From contig JAIWNF010000061.1 of NCBI GenBank assembly GCA_025093555.1, positions 186,001-250,000 of the forward strand: a stretch of 64,000 nt of DNA. The letters run 5' to 3'. Position numbers and translations under genes: made by a program. The DNA is from Circinella umbellata (taxonomy: Eukaryota > Mucoromycota > Mucoromycetes > Mucorales > Lichtheimiaceae). Below are positions 12,901 to 24,950 of the stretch, one piece after another (position 1 is the stretch's first letter; each line of letters starts with the position of its first letter). Under the pieces are notes generated by a model that was not told the DNA's origin, made no database searches, and worked only from the letters and a program-made list of their open reading frames with translations.

Positions 12901-13391
12901 TTGTTACCCCTCCTTTCGGGTTTTCCCCCTCTATTTTTTTTATCATTATTATTATTTTTACAATCAGTACCATCAGTCTTATCTCAATATTTTCACAACA
13001 TTACAATTTTATTTAAATAAATACAAAAAGTTTTACAGCCAATAATAATTTTCACTCTTATCCAATAAGAATTAACTATACGTACCTGGAACTGGATTCG
13101 ATTTTACCTGAAATAAGATTCGAATTAACGAGTTAGTATAAAAAGGATAGTTTCTTCCTTTCACACAAAATAACTATTAGTTCACTCTCTTTCATTTTTA
13201 TTGAAATAAACTCTTTTCCCGACTATTTTGATCGGTTGAATTTGCTGGTTATAAAAACCGCCCTTTTATTTATTTTTCTTTTTATTGAATAAGTTATTAA
13301 TATAACTTCCCTTATTCCTTGAGTCTTTTACTCAGAATTTCTTATATTTTCTTTTTATTTTATTAATTACGATCCGAACGGGACGTAACAA
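12901..13391. mobile_element. Solo LTR of an LTR retrotransposon
   Basis: The segment starts TGTTACCCCTCC (12902) and ends CGGGACGTAACA (13390). The ends are the inverted TGTTAC/GTAACA expected of Ty3-like and other fungal LTRs, about 489 bp apart. Flanking bases fit a 5-bp target duplication (ATATA or TATAT), although the surrounding TA repeat leaves the edges ambiguous by one base. A TATA-like box (TAGTATAAAAAGG, about 13134-13146) sits two thirds of the way in, as in the U3/R region. No internal retrotransposon coding sequence adjoins either side, so it is a solo LTR left by recombination. The family is not identified. Confidence 0.7.
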
Positions 13392-14379
13392 TATATAAGA
13401 GACCACACTAAGCTGTGACCATATTAATTATAAAAAACTCAATAAAAATGGTTAGTATTGGCGATAGTGATAGAAAGCTGTTTTGATATACTATCCACGT
13501 TAGTAAACAATACAGATGTTAAGTTTATCTATTATTCCTAAAGCTACATGAAGCAGCAGCACAAATATAAAGATCTACAAAAAAGCTATTATCAAGTAGC
13601 CCATAACAGACCATACAGTGATAACACGTTCCAGGGTCTTTTATCAACTTCTAAAGAACTGCTGAGTGTAGTTAATTTAAACTTTATTACAAGTGTCGGG
13701 CATATTTTCTTGATTATGGGTAAAAGAAAAGCTCGGATTGGCTTCCCAAACACGAACCAATATATAAAGTTATATACACACACACAAGTTATAACAATCT
13801 AAGAAGCTTCGAGTAAAATAAAAAAGAATAAACCAGCTAATATTTTTACAGCTGCAGGGACTCCGTTTTTACTTTATCTTAGGAGTCGTTCATTCTTACT
13901 AACAGCAAAATAATCGAGCACTACTATCATCAAAACGACAATAAGAAGAATGATATTTTTAAACGTAAGAAAAATCTTATGAAGCATATATTTTGTTTAC
14001 TATATTTCACTATAACGAAAGTATATTTAACTACCAAACTTGTCCTTGAGTAAACCTCGATCTCTTTTTTTACTCCAGAGGTATTTTTTCACGGAATAAG
14101 AAACTAAAATGCAAGATTATGTACAAACATTCTGGCTGATGCCTATTTGTATGGCTTTTTTTAAAACCACCGCAAAATGTTAAGATTTATATATTTCCCC
14201 TATTATTGACAGCAAATCGAAAATTCCTTTTTTTTTCTCCTTTATCCTTTATCTATTTTTGAGACGCAGCATATACAAAAATAATTAATAGCGTCAATAA
14301 TAACCGTTACAAGAACTATATCTTACATATATTATCACTTAACATTCTGTCTCTGTTCTTCTGGTTGACAAAAAAGGAT
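13392..14379. other. Spacer between solo LTR and first MFS gene
   Basis: About 1 kb of AT-rich DNA. An 84-codon frame at 13548-13802 has no recognisable domain and looks like chance. The last 150 bp contain T runs and CT stretches (14228-14265) that may form the promoter of the MFS gene. Confidence 0.5.
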
Positions 14380-16474
14380 ATGACATCTCAAGTAAAACAA
14401 CTGTTCAAATCTCGACTTTTTATTCGACCTCCTGTTGACGAGGATCCACGATTATTCTCGAGTCGAACAAAATGCTTAGTTATAGTTATTCTTGCCATGT
14501 GCGCGGCTAGTTCTGGATTTTCTAGTACAATTTATCTTCCTGGTAAACATAATAATAATAATAATAATAATAATGTCATGAGTTATATACATACACCAGA
14601 TAATATATTACTAAAAATGCAAAATGAAAACGGCAGGTATTCCTGAAATCACATTAGAGCTAAATTCCCCACCGATTGCAACAGCGCTGACAGTCTCTTT
14701 ATTTATTCTATTTATGGGTTTAACGCCTGTTGTCTGGGCAGCATTATCGGATTACTATCGGATACGTCGATTTTTATTAATCTTACCAATGGTCATCTTC
14801 GGCCTTGCATCACTTGGTTCAGCGCTTGTAAATAATATTTGGGGTTTAGTTATTTTACGATGTGTTCAAGCATCGGGGGCCTCATGTGGCCAGGTAATCT
14901 TTTTTTTATCTTTTTATACCTTTCCATATGATCGCTTATTAGTTTTGACAATGAAAATAAGAATCTAAAAAAGAGAATAAAAATACATAGTCTGTCGGTG
15001 CTGGTGTTATCGCAGATTGTTACCCGATTGAACGTCGAGGTGCTGCTTTTGGGAAATATTTCTTTGGTGTTTTTTTTGGTCCAGTACTTGGTAAATTTAT
15101 AAATTTGTAGAATAGTGTAACAAATGACATATTTTATATAATAGGTTTAATATTGAAAGTTTATTCATCAAAATGTGATTTAGGACCTATTCTTGGAGGT
15201 TTTTTGATTATGAGTAATCTAACTTGGCGTACTGTATTTTGGTTTTGTCTCGCTTTTTCTTGTACTGTACTTGTATTGATCTTATTTACATTTCCAGAAA
15301 CTTATCGTGATAATGAAAAATGGGATACTTTTTCACAAACGGCAGCAATGGATGTTAGTAATAGTGAAAAACCCAAGAGTAACAGCGACCAATATTCTGA
15401 TCTTGTCATACAGATTCCAATGGAAAAGGATCAATATGTACGTCCATCCCAAAGTCAAAGTAGTGCAATAACAACACCTAAGAGTAATGGTGATGGGAAG
15501 AAAAAGACATTCAATCCTATCAAACCTTTTCAATATTTTCGTCATACACATGTTTTGCTCGCGTCTTTGATTATGGCTTTTGTATTTGGTTCAATGTTTG
15601 TTGTAACTATCACTCACATCTCTATAAACATATATCTATTACTCAAAAAAAAAATTGATATGTCTACTAACTTTTTTTACGCATTTCAAAAAAAAAAAAA
15701 AAAAAAAAAGGTAGAAACAATTCTTCCTATCCTTTTCAAAAGAATCTACGGGTTTAGTTCGTGGCAAATTGGTACATTAAATAATAACCTACACCCCCTT
15801 CCAAAAAAAAAGTTGAATAGAAGGACATTAACTTTTTTTTCTTTCCATATAGGTCTAAGTTACTTGGGAGGAGGGGTAGGAAACTTCTTTGGTGCTGTAA
15901 TAAATACATTTTTGTCAGATTATCTTCTTCTGCATGCACGGTCCAAACGAGGAGGCCGTGCATCAGTTGAGGATCGCATTGGGATTAATGTTTGGCTTAG
16001 TCTTTTCGTTTTTATGCCATTTGGTTTATTATTATTTGGATGGAGTCTCGAAGATAAAGAGATGAGTTTTTGGGCAGGCATTGTTGGTTACGGTTTGGTG
16101 AACTTTGCCATGAATCAAACTGTCACATCATTATCTGCCTATCTAGTTGACAGTGCTCCTAGCATTGGCGCTTCTTTCACAGCATGTGCAAATTTTGCAA
16201 GGATGATTATGGCGTGTATTTTGGTTAGTAACAGCTAAAAAGAAGGAGAAAAAAATTCGGAAATGAAGTAGTTGATAATTTTTATTTCAATTTACTATAG
16301 ACTATTGTATCAAATCCCTTGGTAGATATTATAGGACCTGGTCTTACATGTGTATTTTTAACTGGATTAATTGTAATAGCTATGATATTATTAATTATTC
16401 TTAAAATATTTGGTGGTCAGTTTCGTTTTTGGTCTGGTTATCAGCAAAAAAATGAACTCAAACAACATTTATAA
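14380..16474 (+). CDS. MFS transporter (drug:H+ antiporter-1-like), copy A
   Basis: Major facilitator superfamily secondary transporter, probably in the plasma membrane; substrate unknown. Seven exons: 14380-14542, 14637-14893, 14991-15090, 15184-15602, 15711-15771, 15853-16223 and 16301-16474 (514 residues). The TTG at 14365 is in frame, but the ATG at 14380 matches the paralogue's start. Seen in order: TM1 (VIVILAMCAASSGFSSTIYLP), the loop 2-3 motif ALSDYYRIRRF (motif-A-like DxxxRR), VILRCVQASGASCGQSVGAG, GPILGGF (motif C-like), PETYRDNEKW, a long polar central loop of about 90 residues, then the second six-TM half with YLVDSAPSIGASF. Intron 4 ends in an A22 tract directly before the AG. 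Copy B lies downstream on the opposite strand and shares the same architecture. The two are the only transporters in the window. Confidence 0.93.
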
Positions 16475-17631
16475 TTTCCTCTATTTTTAAATCTATTTTT
16501 CTTTCCCCATTATCTTTTTTTTGTTTATTATGCAGCGTTCTCGTTAGTCCTCCGGTCAACAGTATGTAATTTGTACATTCGGCACTACTTTATTTCTTTT
16601 ACATTTTAAAAATATGATATTCTTTGTACATCTATTAAATTTTTTTTAGTTAATTACTCACATAAAGACCTGATTTCTCTTTTGCCAGTTGCCAAGCAAC
16701 AAAATCATTTTGAGTTTGATAAAGTGAAAGCGTAATTCTTTATGTATTAAAAAAGGACGTCAAATTATGATGCACTGATAAGAAAAAAAACAATTATTGA
16801 ATTTATCTATACAACATACATTGTATACAACATACATTGGACCAAATGAACCCCTGATATCAACGATGCCAAAAAAAAATACAAATGGGTCTCGAAGCAC
16901 AAGGAATAGTTCAATATGAACAAGTTTTTCTACTGTATCATTGTTCAAATTGTTCGTTATTGAAACATATTTCTGGCAAAGGAAAACAAAAACAAGAACC
17001 GAAAAGAAACGAATTTAGCAATTCCACATTCAAATAAAGACCAAAGATCGAAATGTTGCTCGTTACGTTTGGTTTTTCATAATTATGCTACCTCCTACGA
17101 CATGATCCATATAACAGTTTGCACAGATTTTCGTACGATGACGGTGACACTGTCATATAATTTACATATACTATGAGGGCTTAAAAAGCTACTTTATTTT
17201 TTCTTTACATATATCTAGCAATTTAGTTCTTGTATTATTATTAACCATAGATACTAAAAAAGCGTATATATTGGAAATACATCAAAAGAAAAATATTTAT
17301 TGGCTTCTATACAGTAAACCCCCGCTTTTTGTACCCACGATTTTTGCACACCTTTTGGTCAAAATCCCACCTGTGCAAAAACCGGGGTCCAACTGTACAT
17401 ATGTATATATCGATCAGTAAATGAATAAAGGTTACGAAATTACGAATAATAACTACAATAGGTAAAAGTAGATGAGGTATAATAACTTTTAAAAAGAAAG
17501 AGAAGATGCAATAAAAATCTATATGTATATATATATAAGTGCGTAATTATAAAGATAATAAAATGCAAGAAGAGGGACGGATTAGAGGTTTGATAAGATA
17601 TGTTAAGTTACGTAATTTTGTTTTCTCTTTT
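16475..17631. other. Spacer between convergent MFS genes
   Basis: 1.16 kb between the two stop codons, so it holds both 3' flanks. It carries a MITE (separate entry). A short tandem repeat of ACATACATTG units lies near 16814-16838, and a (TA)n tract at about 17522-17536. The 62-codon minus-strand frame at 16760-16948 has no recognisable feature. Confidence 0.6.
17310..17397. mobile_element. Short pogo/Tigger-like MITE
   Basis: An 84-bp segment flanked by TA on both sides, TA|CAGTAAACCCCCGCTTTTTG ... GGGGTCCAACTG|TA. The terminal inverted repeats are imperfect (CAGTAAACCCCCGCTTTTTG against CAGTTGGACCCCGGTTTTTG). A second inner pair, TTTTTGCACA/TGTGCAAAAA, extends the hairpin. TA duplication and CAGT termini are typical of Tc1/mariner-pogo elements, and there is no coding capacity. 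No parent transposase with these termini is in the window. Confidence 0.65.
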
Positions 17632-19605
17632 TTACTTCCAAAAAGCGCGTTCATTTTCTTGTTCATAACCAGAATAACGTCGCATTCGACCACCATATAT
17701 CTTGAGAATAACTAACAGTCCCATGGAAATATATGTTAATGCAGCTAAAAAGACACAAGTATACCCTGGACCAATAGCTTTTACCATTGGATTAGCAGCC
17801 AATGTAAGAACACAAGCGGTGATCATTCTAAGAAAATTGGCTGCTGCTGTAAATGAAGCACCAATACCAGGTGCACTATCGACTAGATATGCAGATAAGG
17901 CTGTCATTATTTGATTCATACCGAAATTCTGAATACCAAAACCAATAATACCGGTCCAATAACTCATTCTAGTACCAATCCCCCAACCAAATAGTAAAAG
18001 ACCAAATGGCATCAAAATGAATCCACATGGCCACAAGTTGATACCAATACGATCCTCTACTAAAGCATGACCACCTCGTTTGGCACGAGCACGTAGTAAA
18101 AGTCGGTCACTTAAAAAAGTGTTAATGAATGCACCACATAAATTACCCACACCAGCACCTAGGTAACTGAGACCTAAATATATATAAATATAAGCTTTTT
18201 TTTTTCTTCTTGCTATTCTTTAATGTTCTTTTTTTTCCTAAGATTCCTCCCTTTTATTACCTGTTTGCCATGGAACAAACCCATAATTGCTTTCGAATAG
18301 ATCAGGAATAATAGTCTCTACCTGTATACAAAATAAATATAAGATATTATTATTGTAAGTATATACTCTTCTATAAAATAGCCATTATATAAATTCTCTA
18401 CAACTTGATTTTTGAGATGCTTACAGCAAACATGGAACCAAATGCTACGGCTGTAACCAAGGAAGCAAGCAAGACATGTGGATGACGAAGGTACAAAAAG
18501 GGTTTAATAGGATTTAATGTCTTTTTCTTTTTAGTTTCGATGGCAATTTTACTATTGTTATCGTTGTTATTTTTGTTGAAAGCAGGATCAATATTCGATG
18601 AAGCAGCAATTGTACGACTTTGTTTTGAATTATTTGATAAATTATCGGGTTCTTGTTTAATTGAAATACGTGTACTTTCCGAACCATTATCGTTGTTATC
18701 TTCGGTGGCTGTCTGTCGTTTTTCATCTTCATAAGAATCTGATGTTGCTATGGTAGGTAAACTAGTATTCCATTTTTCATTTTCACGATAAGTTTCAGGA
18801 TAAGTGAAAATAATTAACAAAACCACTGTAAAAGCAAAGGCAAAACAAAATAAAAAAGTTGCTCTCCATTTCAAATCACTCATAATCAAAAAACCACCGA
18901 GGATGGGACCTAGAATATTGAAAGTTATATATATATTTGAGAAAGCTGAACCCTATTTTTTTCTCATTTCAGTGAAATAAGTAATTTCTTACCAACCAAT
19001 GGACCAAAAAAGACACCAAAGAAATATTTTCCAAAAGCAGCACCACGTCGTTCAATAGGATAACAATCAGCAATAACGCCAGCACCCACACTTTGACCAC
19101 AAGATGCACCTAATGCTTGAACACATCTTAAAACGACTAGACCCCAAATATTAGTCACAAGAGCAGCACCTAATGAGGCTAAACCAAAAATCGCCATTGA
19201 CAAGATAAACAAAAATCGACGTATCCGATAATAATCCGAAAATGAAGCCCAAAAAACAGGTGCAATACCCATAAATAAAATAAATAAAGCGGCCGTTAAT
19301 GTTGTTGCGATAGGTGGTGCATTAAGATCGACAGTAATATCGGGGATACCTATTTTTGGGAAATATTTAGCATAAATAAGTTTATTATTATTTTTAATCT
19401 CCAAGTCCTTAAAGAATCAAGAAAAAGACTATTTACCAGGAAAATAGATTGTGCTAGAAAAACCAGAACTTGCTGCACACATGGCTAAAATTACAATAAT
19501 CAATGCTTTTGTTTGACTTGATAATAACCTTGGATCATTTTCGACAGGCGGTCGAATAGTGAATCGAGATATAAGCACATGCTTGATAGGAGATTGCTTT
19601 GACAT
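17632..19605 (-). CDS. MFS transporter (drug:H+ antiporter-1-like), copy B
   Basis: Paralogue of the MFS gene at 14380-16474, in inverted orientation. Five exons: 19437-19605, 18993-19349, 18425-18909, 18261-18321 and 17632-18173 (537 residues). The start MSKQSPIKHVLISRFTIRPP aligns with copy A. The protein repeats all landmarks: AMCAASSGFSSTIYFPG, SDYYRIRRFLF, LRCVQALGASCGQSVGAGV, GPILGGFLIMSDLKW, FTYPETYRENEKW, a polar Asn/Ser/Lys-rich central loop, and AYLVDSAPGIGASFTA. Two introns of copy A (after SCGQ and after ACIL) are absent here, where the coding sequence runs straight through; the other four introns are at matching positions. The central loop and the C-terminus diverge most. Substrate unknown. 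Confidence 0.93.
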
Positions 19606-21327
19606 ATTATAACACTTCTTTGTACTCTCTTTGTATAGCGATAATAATAAATGCCACTTTGAAAAACTCAAAAAGGGGGGTAGAAATCTATTGTTCTTTT
19701 TTTCTATAACAGGCAAAAACAAATGGCTGTTGTAAAGAAGAGGAAAAAGAGTGAAAACAAAATCTTATTTAATCAAGAGGATATTCTTTTTTACACTTCG
19801 CGGTGGTTCAAAAGCGAATACATCAGAAACATTTGCCCAAAGTAACACTCGGTCTTCATCTCCAAGCTCCCCGCTCCCGCGCCCTCTCTTTTGTCTTTCT
19901 TTTTTCCGATCTTTTGATACAAGAACAAAATCATATCACTCATTTATACTGAACAAGCTATAAGTTTCAAATTAATTATAGGCACTTTTTCTCTATATGC
20001 CAAATATTTCATTCAGACGGGAACAACAAGCAAGACAACACCTTACTGACAACTTGTCGCTTCTTTTTATTATTATTGATCAATTATATTATACGATAGC
20101 AATTCGTATTGCAGTTAGAAAAAAAGAAAATCGTTATCGTAATTTAAAGAGATCAAACGGAGAAGATTTTGATAGAGAAATAATGGATAAAAAAAAGACA
20201 CTATTTTTCTCACGCACTCTGTGTTACTAATGATGGTGAATAATTTATAAATGTTACCACAATCCATCAAAATGACGAATCTTTAACGAAAAAGTGCATT
20301 GTGGGATAAACATGTAAATTTTATTATGAAAACAATAATAAAATGATCAAAAGTTTTTAGTTTTTGACATTCATTAAAAAATGTACTCATCTTGAGTTAA
20401 GTGGGACTTTTCAAATCAAGAAATAATACTGTTCAAATCATTTTTATTTGAAAATGATGGTACTTCATGAATTATTAGTTTTATCCGGCAACTCGGATAC
20501 TATTTATCAATGGTTTGGGATGTGTCATGAAAATAGCAACTACTTCTTTATGCGCATTTTTATATATCAATTCAAACCGCGTCAATATAAAAAAAAGGAG
20601 GCAAAATATAATGATTCTGTGGTTGAGCCTAAGAAAGCTTGCCACTTCATAATAACAACATATTAACAAATATGTCATATGCTATCTAGATGATAGTGTG
20701 ATTAAGAATACATACGCTATCTACCCTACCAATATTTGACACTATCAGATTTAATGGTGTTCTTACATAATGATATAATAATAATGAAAGTCGGAGCCGG
20801 GGAGAAAGGTACTTGACCATATTAAAATTAATGGTTTGGGTAGTTGTAAACGAAGAAGTAGAATAAATGCTTCATGGACGAAGAAAATGGTCTAAAACGA
20901 CATCCTTTATTTAGTGAGTGTCAATATAAAAAAAAGCATAAAAGAACACACGATAATCATAAAATTGATAAAAAAGAAAGCAATTTCTTAGAAGCTTTTT
21001 ATAAATACTAGAATTTGATTATATATTATCAAAGCGCATAATAATAATAATAATAGTACAACATAAAATTGTATGCTGCTAAATAACATTAACTGACAAC
21101 AATCGAGTTGCTATGGCAAAAGTAAAAAAAAAAAATCCAGTTAAATCCCCGACCAGTTTCGTTTGATGACGTTGGATGAATTTTTCAGATTGTTTTTTAT
21201 TGAATTGTACCGGCTGTAGTGCTCTATTGGTGAAACAAGACAAAAAGGTAATAATAGTTTAGACAACTTTGTTTTTCGCTAATCAGAGATTAATTGATCT
21301 TCATTGATACCTTTAGCTCTATATAAA
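19606..21327. other. Spacer upstream of MFS copy B and of the complex I gene
   Basis: 1.7 kb divergent intergenic region. Several 60-80 codon frames occur (for example 19997-20230 and 20448-20666), but none has a recognisable domain, splice support or repeat partner. No RNA gene seen. Confidence 0.55.
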
Positions 21328-22263
21328 ATGTCGTGGAATACAAAGACCTGGTCCTGGGTGAAGAAATATTTCTCGGTGGTAAATGATTTTTTATTTTATT
21401 TTGTTGTCATGTATACACAGATATAATGCTAGAATGGGTTCATAATTAATGGTGTTATATACTCTAATTTAATAGAACCCATTGTCAACTGACGGTATGC
21501 CTGCCGTTGGCAAATTCCGTACACCAGCTCCCGGGTAAGCAACATGAATTATTATATTTACGAAGATATAAAAAAAAAAGGACGATCGATCACGATTATA
21601 TATTGTACACATACACGAAAAATAAAGAAAAAAAGTCGAGTTATGAACAAAAGTAATATACCAACAATAAACCATACGCGTTATATTTTTATAGTTCTCG
21701 ACCAGAAAAATATACTGAACCTACCACACACGCATCCAACGTCGCCAATAACTACTATTTCCAACGTGATGTTCGTCGTAACTATCCTCGTTTAGCTGTC
21801 TACACTCAATCCAAGGTTGCTGGTTTGCTTGAAGGTGCTTCTGCTCAAGCTAGGTAAAAGAAAAATAATAGTGACAGAGAAAGTCGAATGGATTACATAG
21901 TATGTAAGTATATTTATTAACTAATATATATATATATATATACAGCCTTCCTCCAGCTGGTTCTGAAGAACAAGCTCCTGCCAAGGTAGCTGAATCAAAG
22001 CCCCTTGTTGAAGTTTTGAACACCAAGAAGTTGTATAACCAAGAAAAATTGGCTCCTACTCCTACATGGGGTCGTCAACTCAAGTGGGCTGAATCCGAAG
22101 ACTTTATCCATCCTGGTCGTAAGTTACACTCTACATTTATTTATTTTTTAATGGAAATTCTAAAAATGAGAAGTTGGAAAACTAATTCTTTAATTATTAT
22201 TAACATTGAACTTTATCTTATTTATTAGCCGATTTCCCTATGAGAAACTATACTACCGTCTAG
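21328..22263 (+). CDS. NUZM: NADH:ubiquinone oxidoreductase accessory subunit, NUZM-like (21 kDa class)
   Basis: Probable fungal-specific accessory subunit of mitochondrial complex I. Five exons: 21328-21378, 21476-21534, 21695-21853, 21946-22118 and 22229-22263 (158 residues). The N-terminal MSWNTKTWSWVKKYFSVNPL, then STDGMPAVGKFRTPAPGSRP and NNYYFQRDVRRNYPRLAVYT, matches the pattern I associate with the family: VNP..S.G.P....RTP.PGS, then ..Y..RD.RRNYP. The C-terminal part has TPTWGRQLKWAESEDF. The fungal 21.3-kDa subunits are somewhat longer, so this is a short version. No classical cleaved presequence is evident. The assignment rests on remembered family motifs, not on a search. Confidence 0.7.
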
Positions 22264-23266
22264 ATTTTTTTTTCATATACACAGCAAAACACAAAACATT
22301 TAATAAAAACATCTAATAAACCGAGAACAACTGGACTAGGTTTGTCTGTAAAGAAATGAAAAAAAAAGCCTATAGACTCTGCTTCTGTTGGTTTTAAGAT
22401 TCGTCCTATTGGATAAAATGTGAAAGGATTATTATTTATATAATTGATAATAATAAGATGTCAGGACTAGGTAGCGAATAACAATATTTTGGTATATTCA
22501 ATTTGAATTAATACTATTAAATGATGATTGTATCACACAGTAATAAAGTATATAAAAAGATAATGTTATATTATACGAAAACTGGATAGAAATAGAGTTA
22601 TGAGTTGATCTTGCTAAGTTAATGAAACTTATTCACAAAAAACAGTGTATCTATGTTGATCATTCTTACCATATTTGGATTCCATTTGAGCTAACACACT
22701 GTATATGAGAATAGTAGCTAAGTATTAAATGTTATGATATACATTAATCAACAAAAATTTATACGATGCATTTATCTTTAGATATATTCATTATACAATA
22801 TGTTCATTGTTCTCAATCAGCTTTATGGAAAATATTCTTGCTGTTTAAGTAATTATAAACAAAATAGAAGTTAATAATTTATTATGGTGAGTAAAAATAA
22901 AAGTACGTATAATAAGTTGAGTTACCTATATTAGATGATTCAAACATTCTATACTGAATGTGTCACATGTATCAAGGACAAATACTATTGATAAAATTTA
23001 TAATGATCATAAACATTGAATATCAATATAGCATAAATTAGGGTAAGACATGAATAAATCGAAAACAATATATTATAATTCATTATGACATCAATTGCTA
23101 TGAAATACGAATATATCCAAGATGTCACGATCTAACCCAGATTTTGGCACTTATACAATTCCTAGGGAATAAATTGAGGAAAGGGGAAAAATAAAAGTGC
23201 TCTTAAATGGTCCATGAATAACAGTGGATGTCTGACTTGCACCTATGATAAATGAATATATAACAG
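22264..23266. other. Gene-free spacer
   Basis: 1 kb downstream of the NUZM-like gene. AATAAA-like sites occur at about 22300-22320 and could serve as its poly(A) signal. The rest is AT-rich without coding potential. Confidence 0.55.
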
Positions 23267-24710
23267 TTAAATTATTCGATAAGACTTTTGGTTTACTTTA
23301 CACGTATGCTCATCATCTTGGTTACTTAAAATATATACCATACGAACGGAGTGATGGCGAAACCAAACTAGATTTTTCATCCAGTTGGAATTTACTGGTT
23401 GTAGTTGATTATGTTGTGGTAGTGGGGGAAGGGTTATACGGTCGGGTGATAATAGAGTTGTTGCACCTGCCAATCCAATACCGGTTGCACCAACCGAATC
23501 TCGATTAAAAGTGGTATAGCCAGCTTTCACTGCAGGACAGTCAGGGTTCGTGTAGATGAGTGCACCGTGTGATGTTTTCTTCTTTTTCCCATTCTTGACA
23601 ATATTTGACGGTAATAGTTCCAAGGGTGAGAAACAAAAAACGCATGTTTGACTAGATCTGTGTTCGTTCTATAAACCAACAGCCATCGAATGGTAATGTG
23701 TACTTCGAAACTTCTTCCCACCAAGGTTGAATTTTTTAAAAACAAGGTCAGCCCATAATGGATGGATGGTATCGTTGTTATTATCTTTTTTATTTCCAAG
23801 ATGATGTGACTGTATGAATTGTAAGTGGGCGTTGGTGCATATTTCTTGTAAATCTTTTGCTCTGGTATTGGGCTTATATAACTTATCAAGTTGGTCCTTT
23901 AGAGCAAGATTTGGGTGAGCAACCATAATCTTGTTAATGTTGTTCAAGAGTTCTTTGTTACGGATAGTAAATGATTTTGGTAGAATTTTTGTAATATTAA
24001 AACCGGACTTTTCTTTTTCGAGCTGAACGTCGTCCCTTTTGATAATTGATATATTTTGTTGAGCTAGTGATAATAATGTCATCCGAACAAGAGCACTAAC
24101 ATTTGATACTGTTGTAGTTGCATCCATTGCTGCTTGCTTTAGTGAGTTGTAAAGCAGATAATTGGAAATATCATCACGTAACACACGGACAATTGCAACA
24201 GGTGAAGTCATTCGTAATGTGTCTTCGACGCTGCCAATGGAATTTGCTTCATTTTCGTCATTTTCAGGTTGTTGTTCCTCTAGTTCCTCTTGTTGTTGTT
24301 GTGACAATACTTTATCTTTATGTTCCTTGTACAAACGCGTGGAATGGTTCTTTTTAACTTGTTTCCATAATTGTTTAGTACCGCCTAAACTTGCTAAAGC
24401 TTTGCTTATTTGTATTGCAGTTCGATGAATATTATGATTTGTTGTGGCAAGGTTGCCGACCATTTCTAGTGATTCTTGTAAGAAAGTCTTCTTTGTTTCA
24501 AAAAACACCACCATTCCTTCTTCGTTGTATTCTTTAATCTTGTCACTGATGATATTTGATAATTTTTGTTGCTAAACTTCTTTGACTAAATCACGTAAAA
24601 TTTCTTTATCATTTTTCGACGTTGTTTGTCTTTTACGTTTTTCCTAAACTAACTGAACCTTCTTCAATTATGGTAGCTGCTGGTTGCTTTTGTGTTGTTG
24701 AAGATAACAT
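23267..24710 (-). pseudogene. Broken unknown gene, possibly transposon-related
   Basis: The longest intact part is a 281-codon minus-strand frame (23669-24514: KKTFLQESLEMVGNLATTNH.., ..KLYKPNTRAKDLQEICTNAH..), rich in Lys, Gln and Asn. Upstream of it the same frame continues through one TAG (..EILRDLVKEV*QQKLSNIISD..). A further segment in another frame leads to an ATG at 24710 (MLSSTTQKQPAATIIEEGSV..). Downstream, 23267-23623 continues in a shifted frame with SHGALIYTNPDCPAVKAGYT then TFNRDSVGATGIGL. The NRDxxGAxxI pattern after a Cys resembles the zinc-ribbon end of TnpB/OrfB-like or Fanzor proteins, but only weakly, and I see only one certain Cys. At least one stop and two frameshifts, with no good splice sites, indicate a relic. 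The function of the intact gene is unknown. Confidence 0.55.
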
Positions 24711-24950
24711 TTTGATGTATGATTCATACTATGTAAATATGGATGTGTCAAAAAAAAGGGGGGGGGAAGGGAAAAGAAAGAAAAAGAAAGAAAAAAAAAC
24801 GTGTCGCGTGCGCGAGACGCGTTCCAAATATTTATACAGCCAGTTACTGCACTTTTTTTTGTTATTGTTCAGCTTCAAAGCTTCGATTCACAACCATGAC
24901 AAGCCTTTATCCAGCTTACAAGTGTAACAAAAAAAAATTGGCTCAAGAGG

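Noticed and set aside
13548..13802. 84-codon plus-strand frame in the spacer before MFS copy A
   Set aside because: No domain, no splice or repeat support, and a competing minus-strand frame of equal length in the same place.
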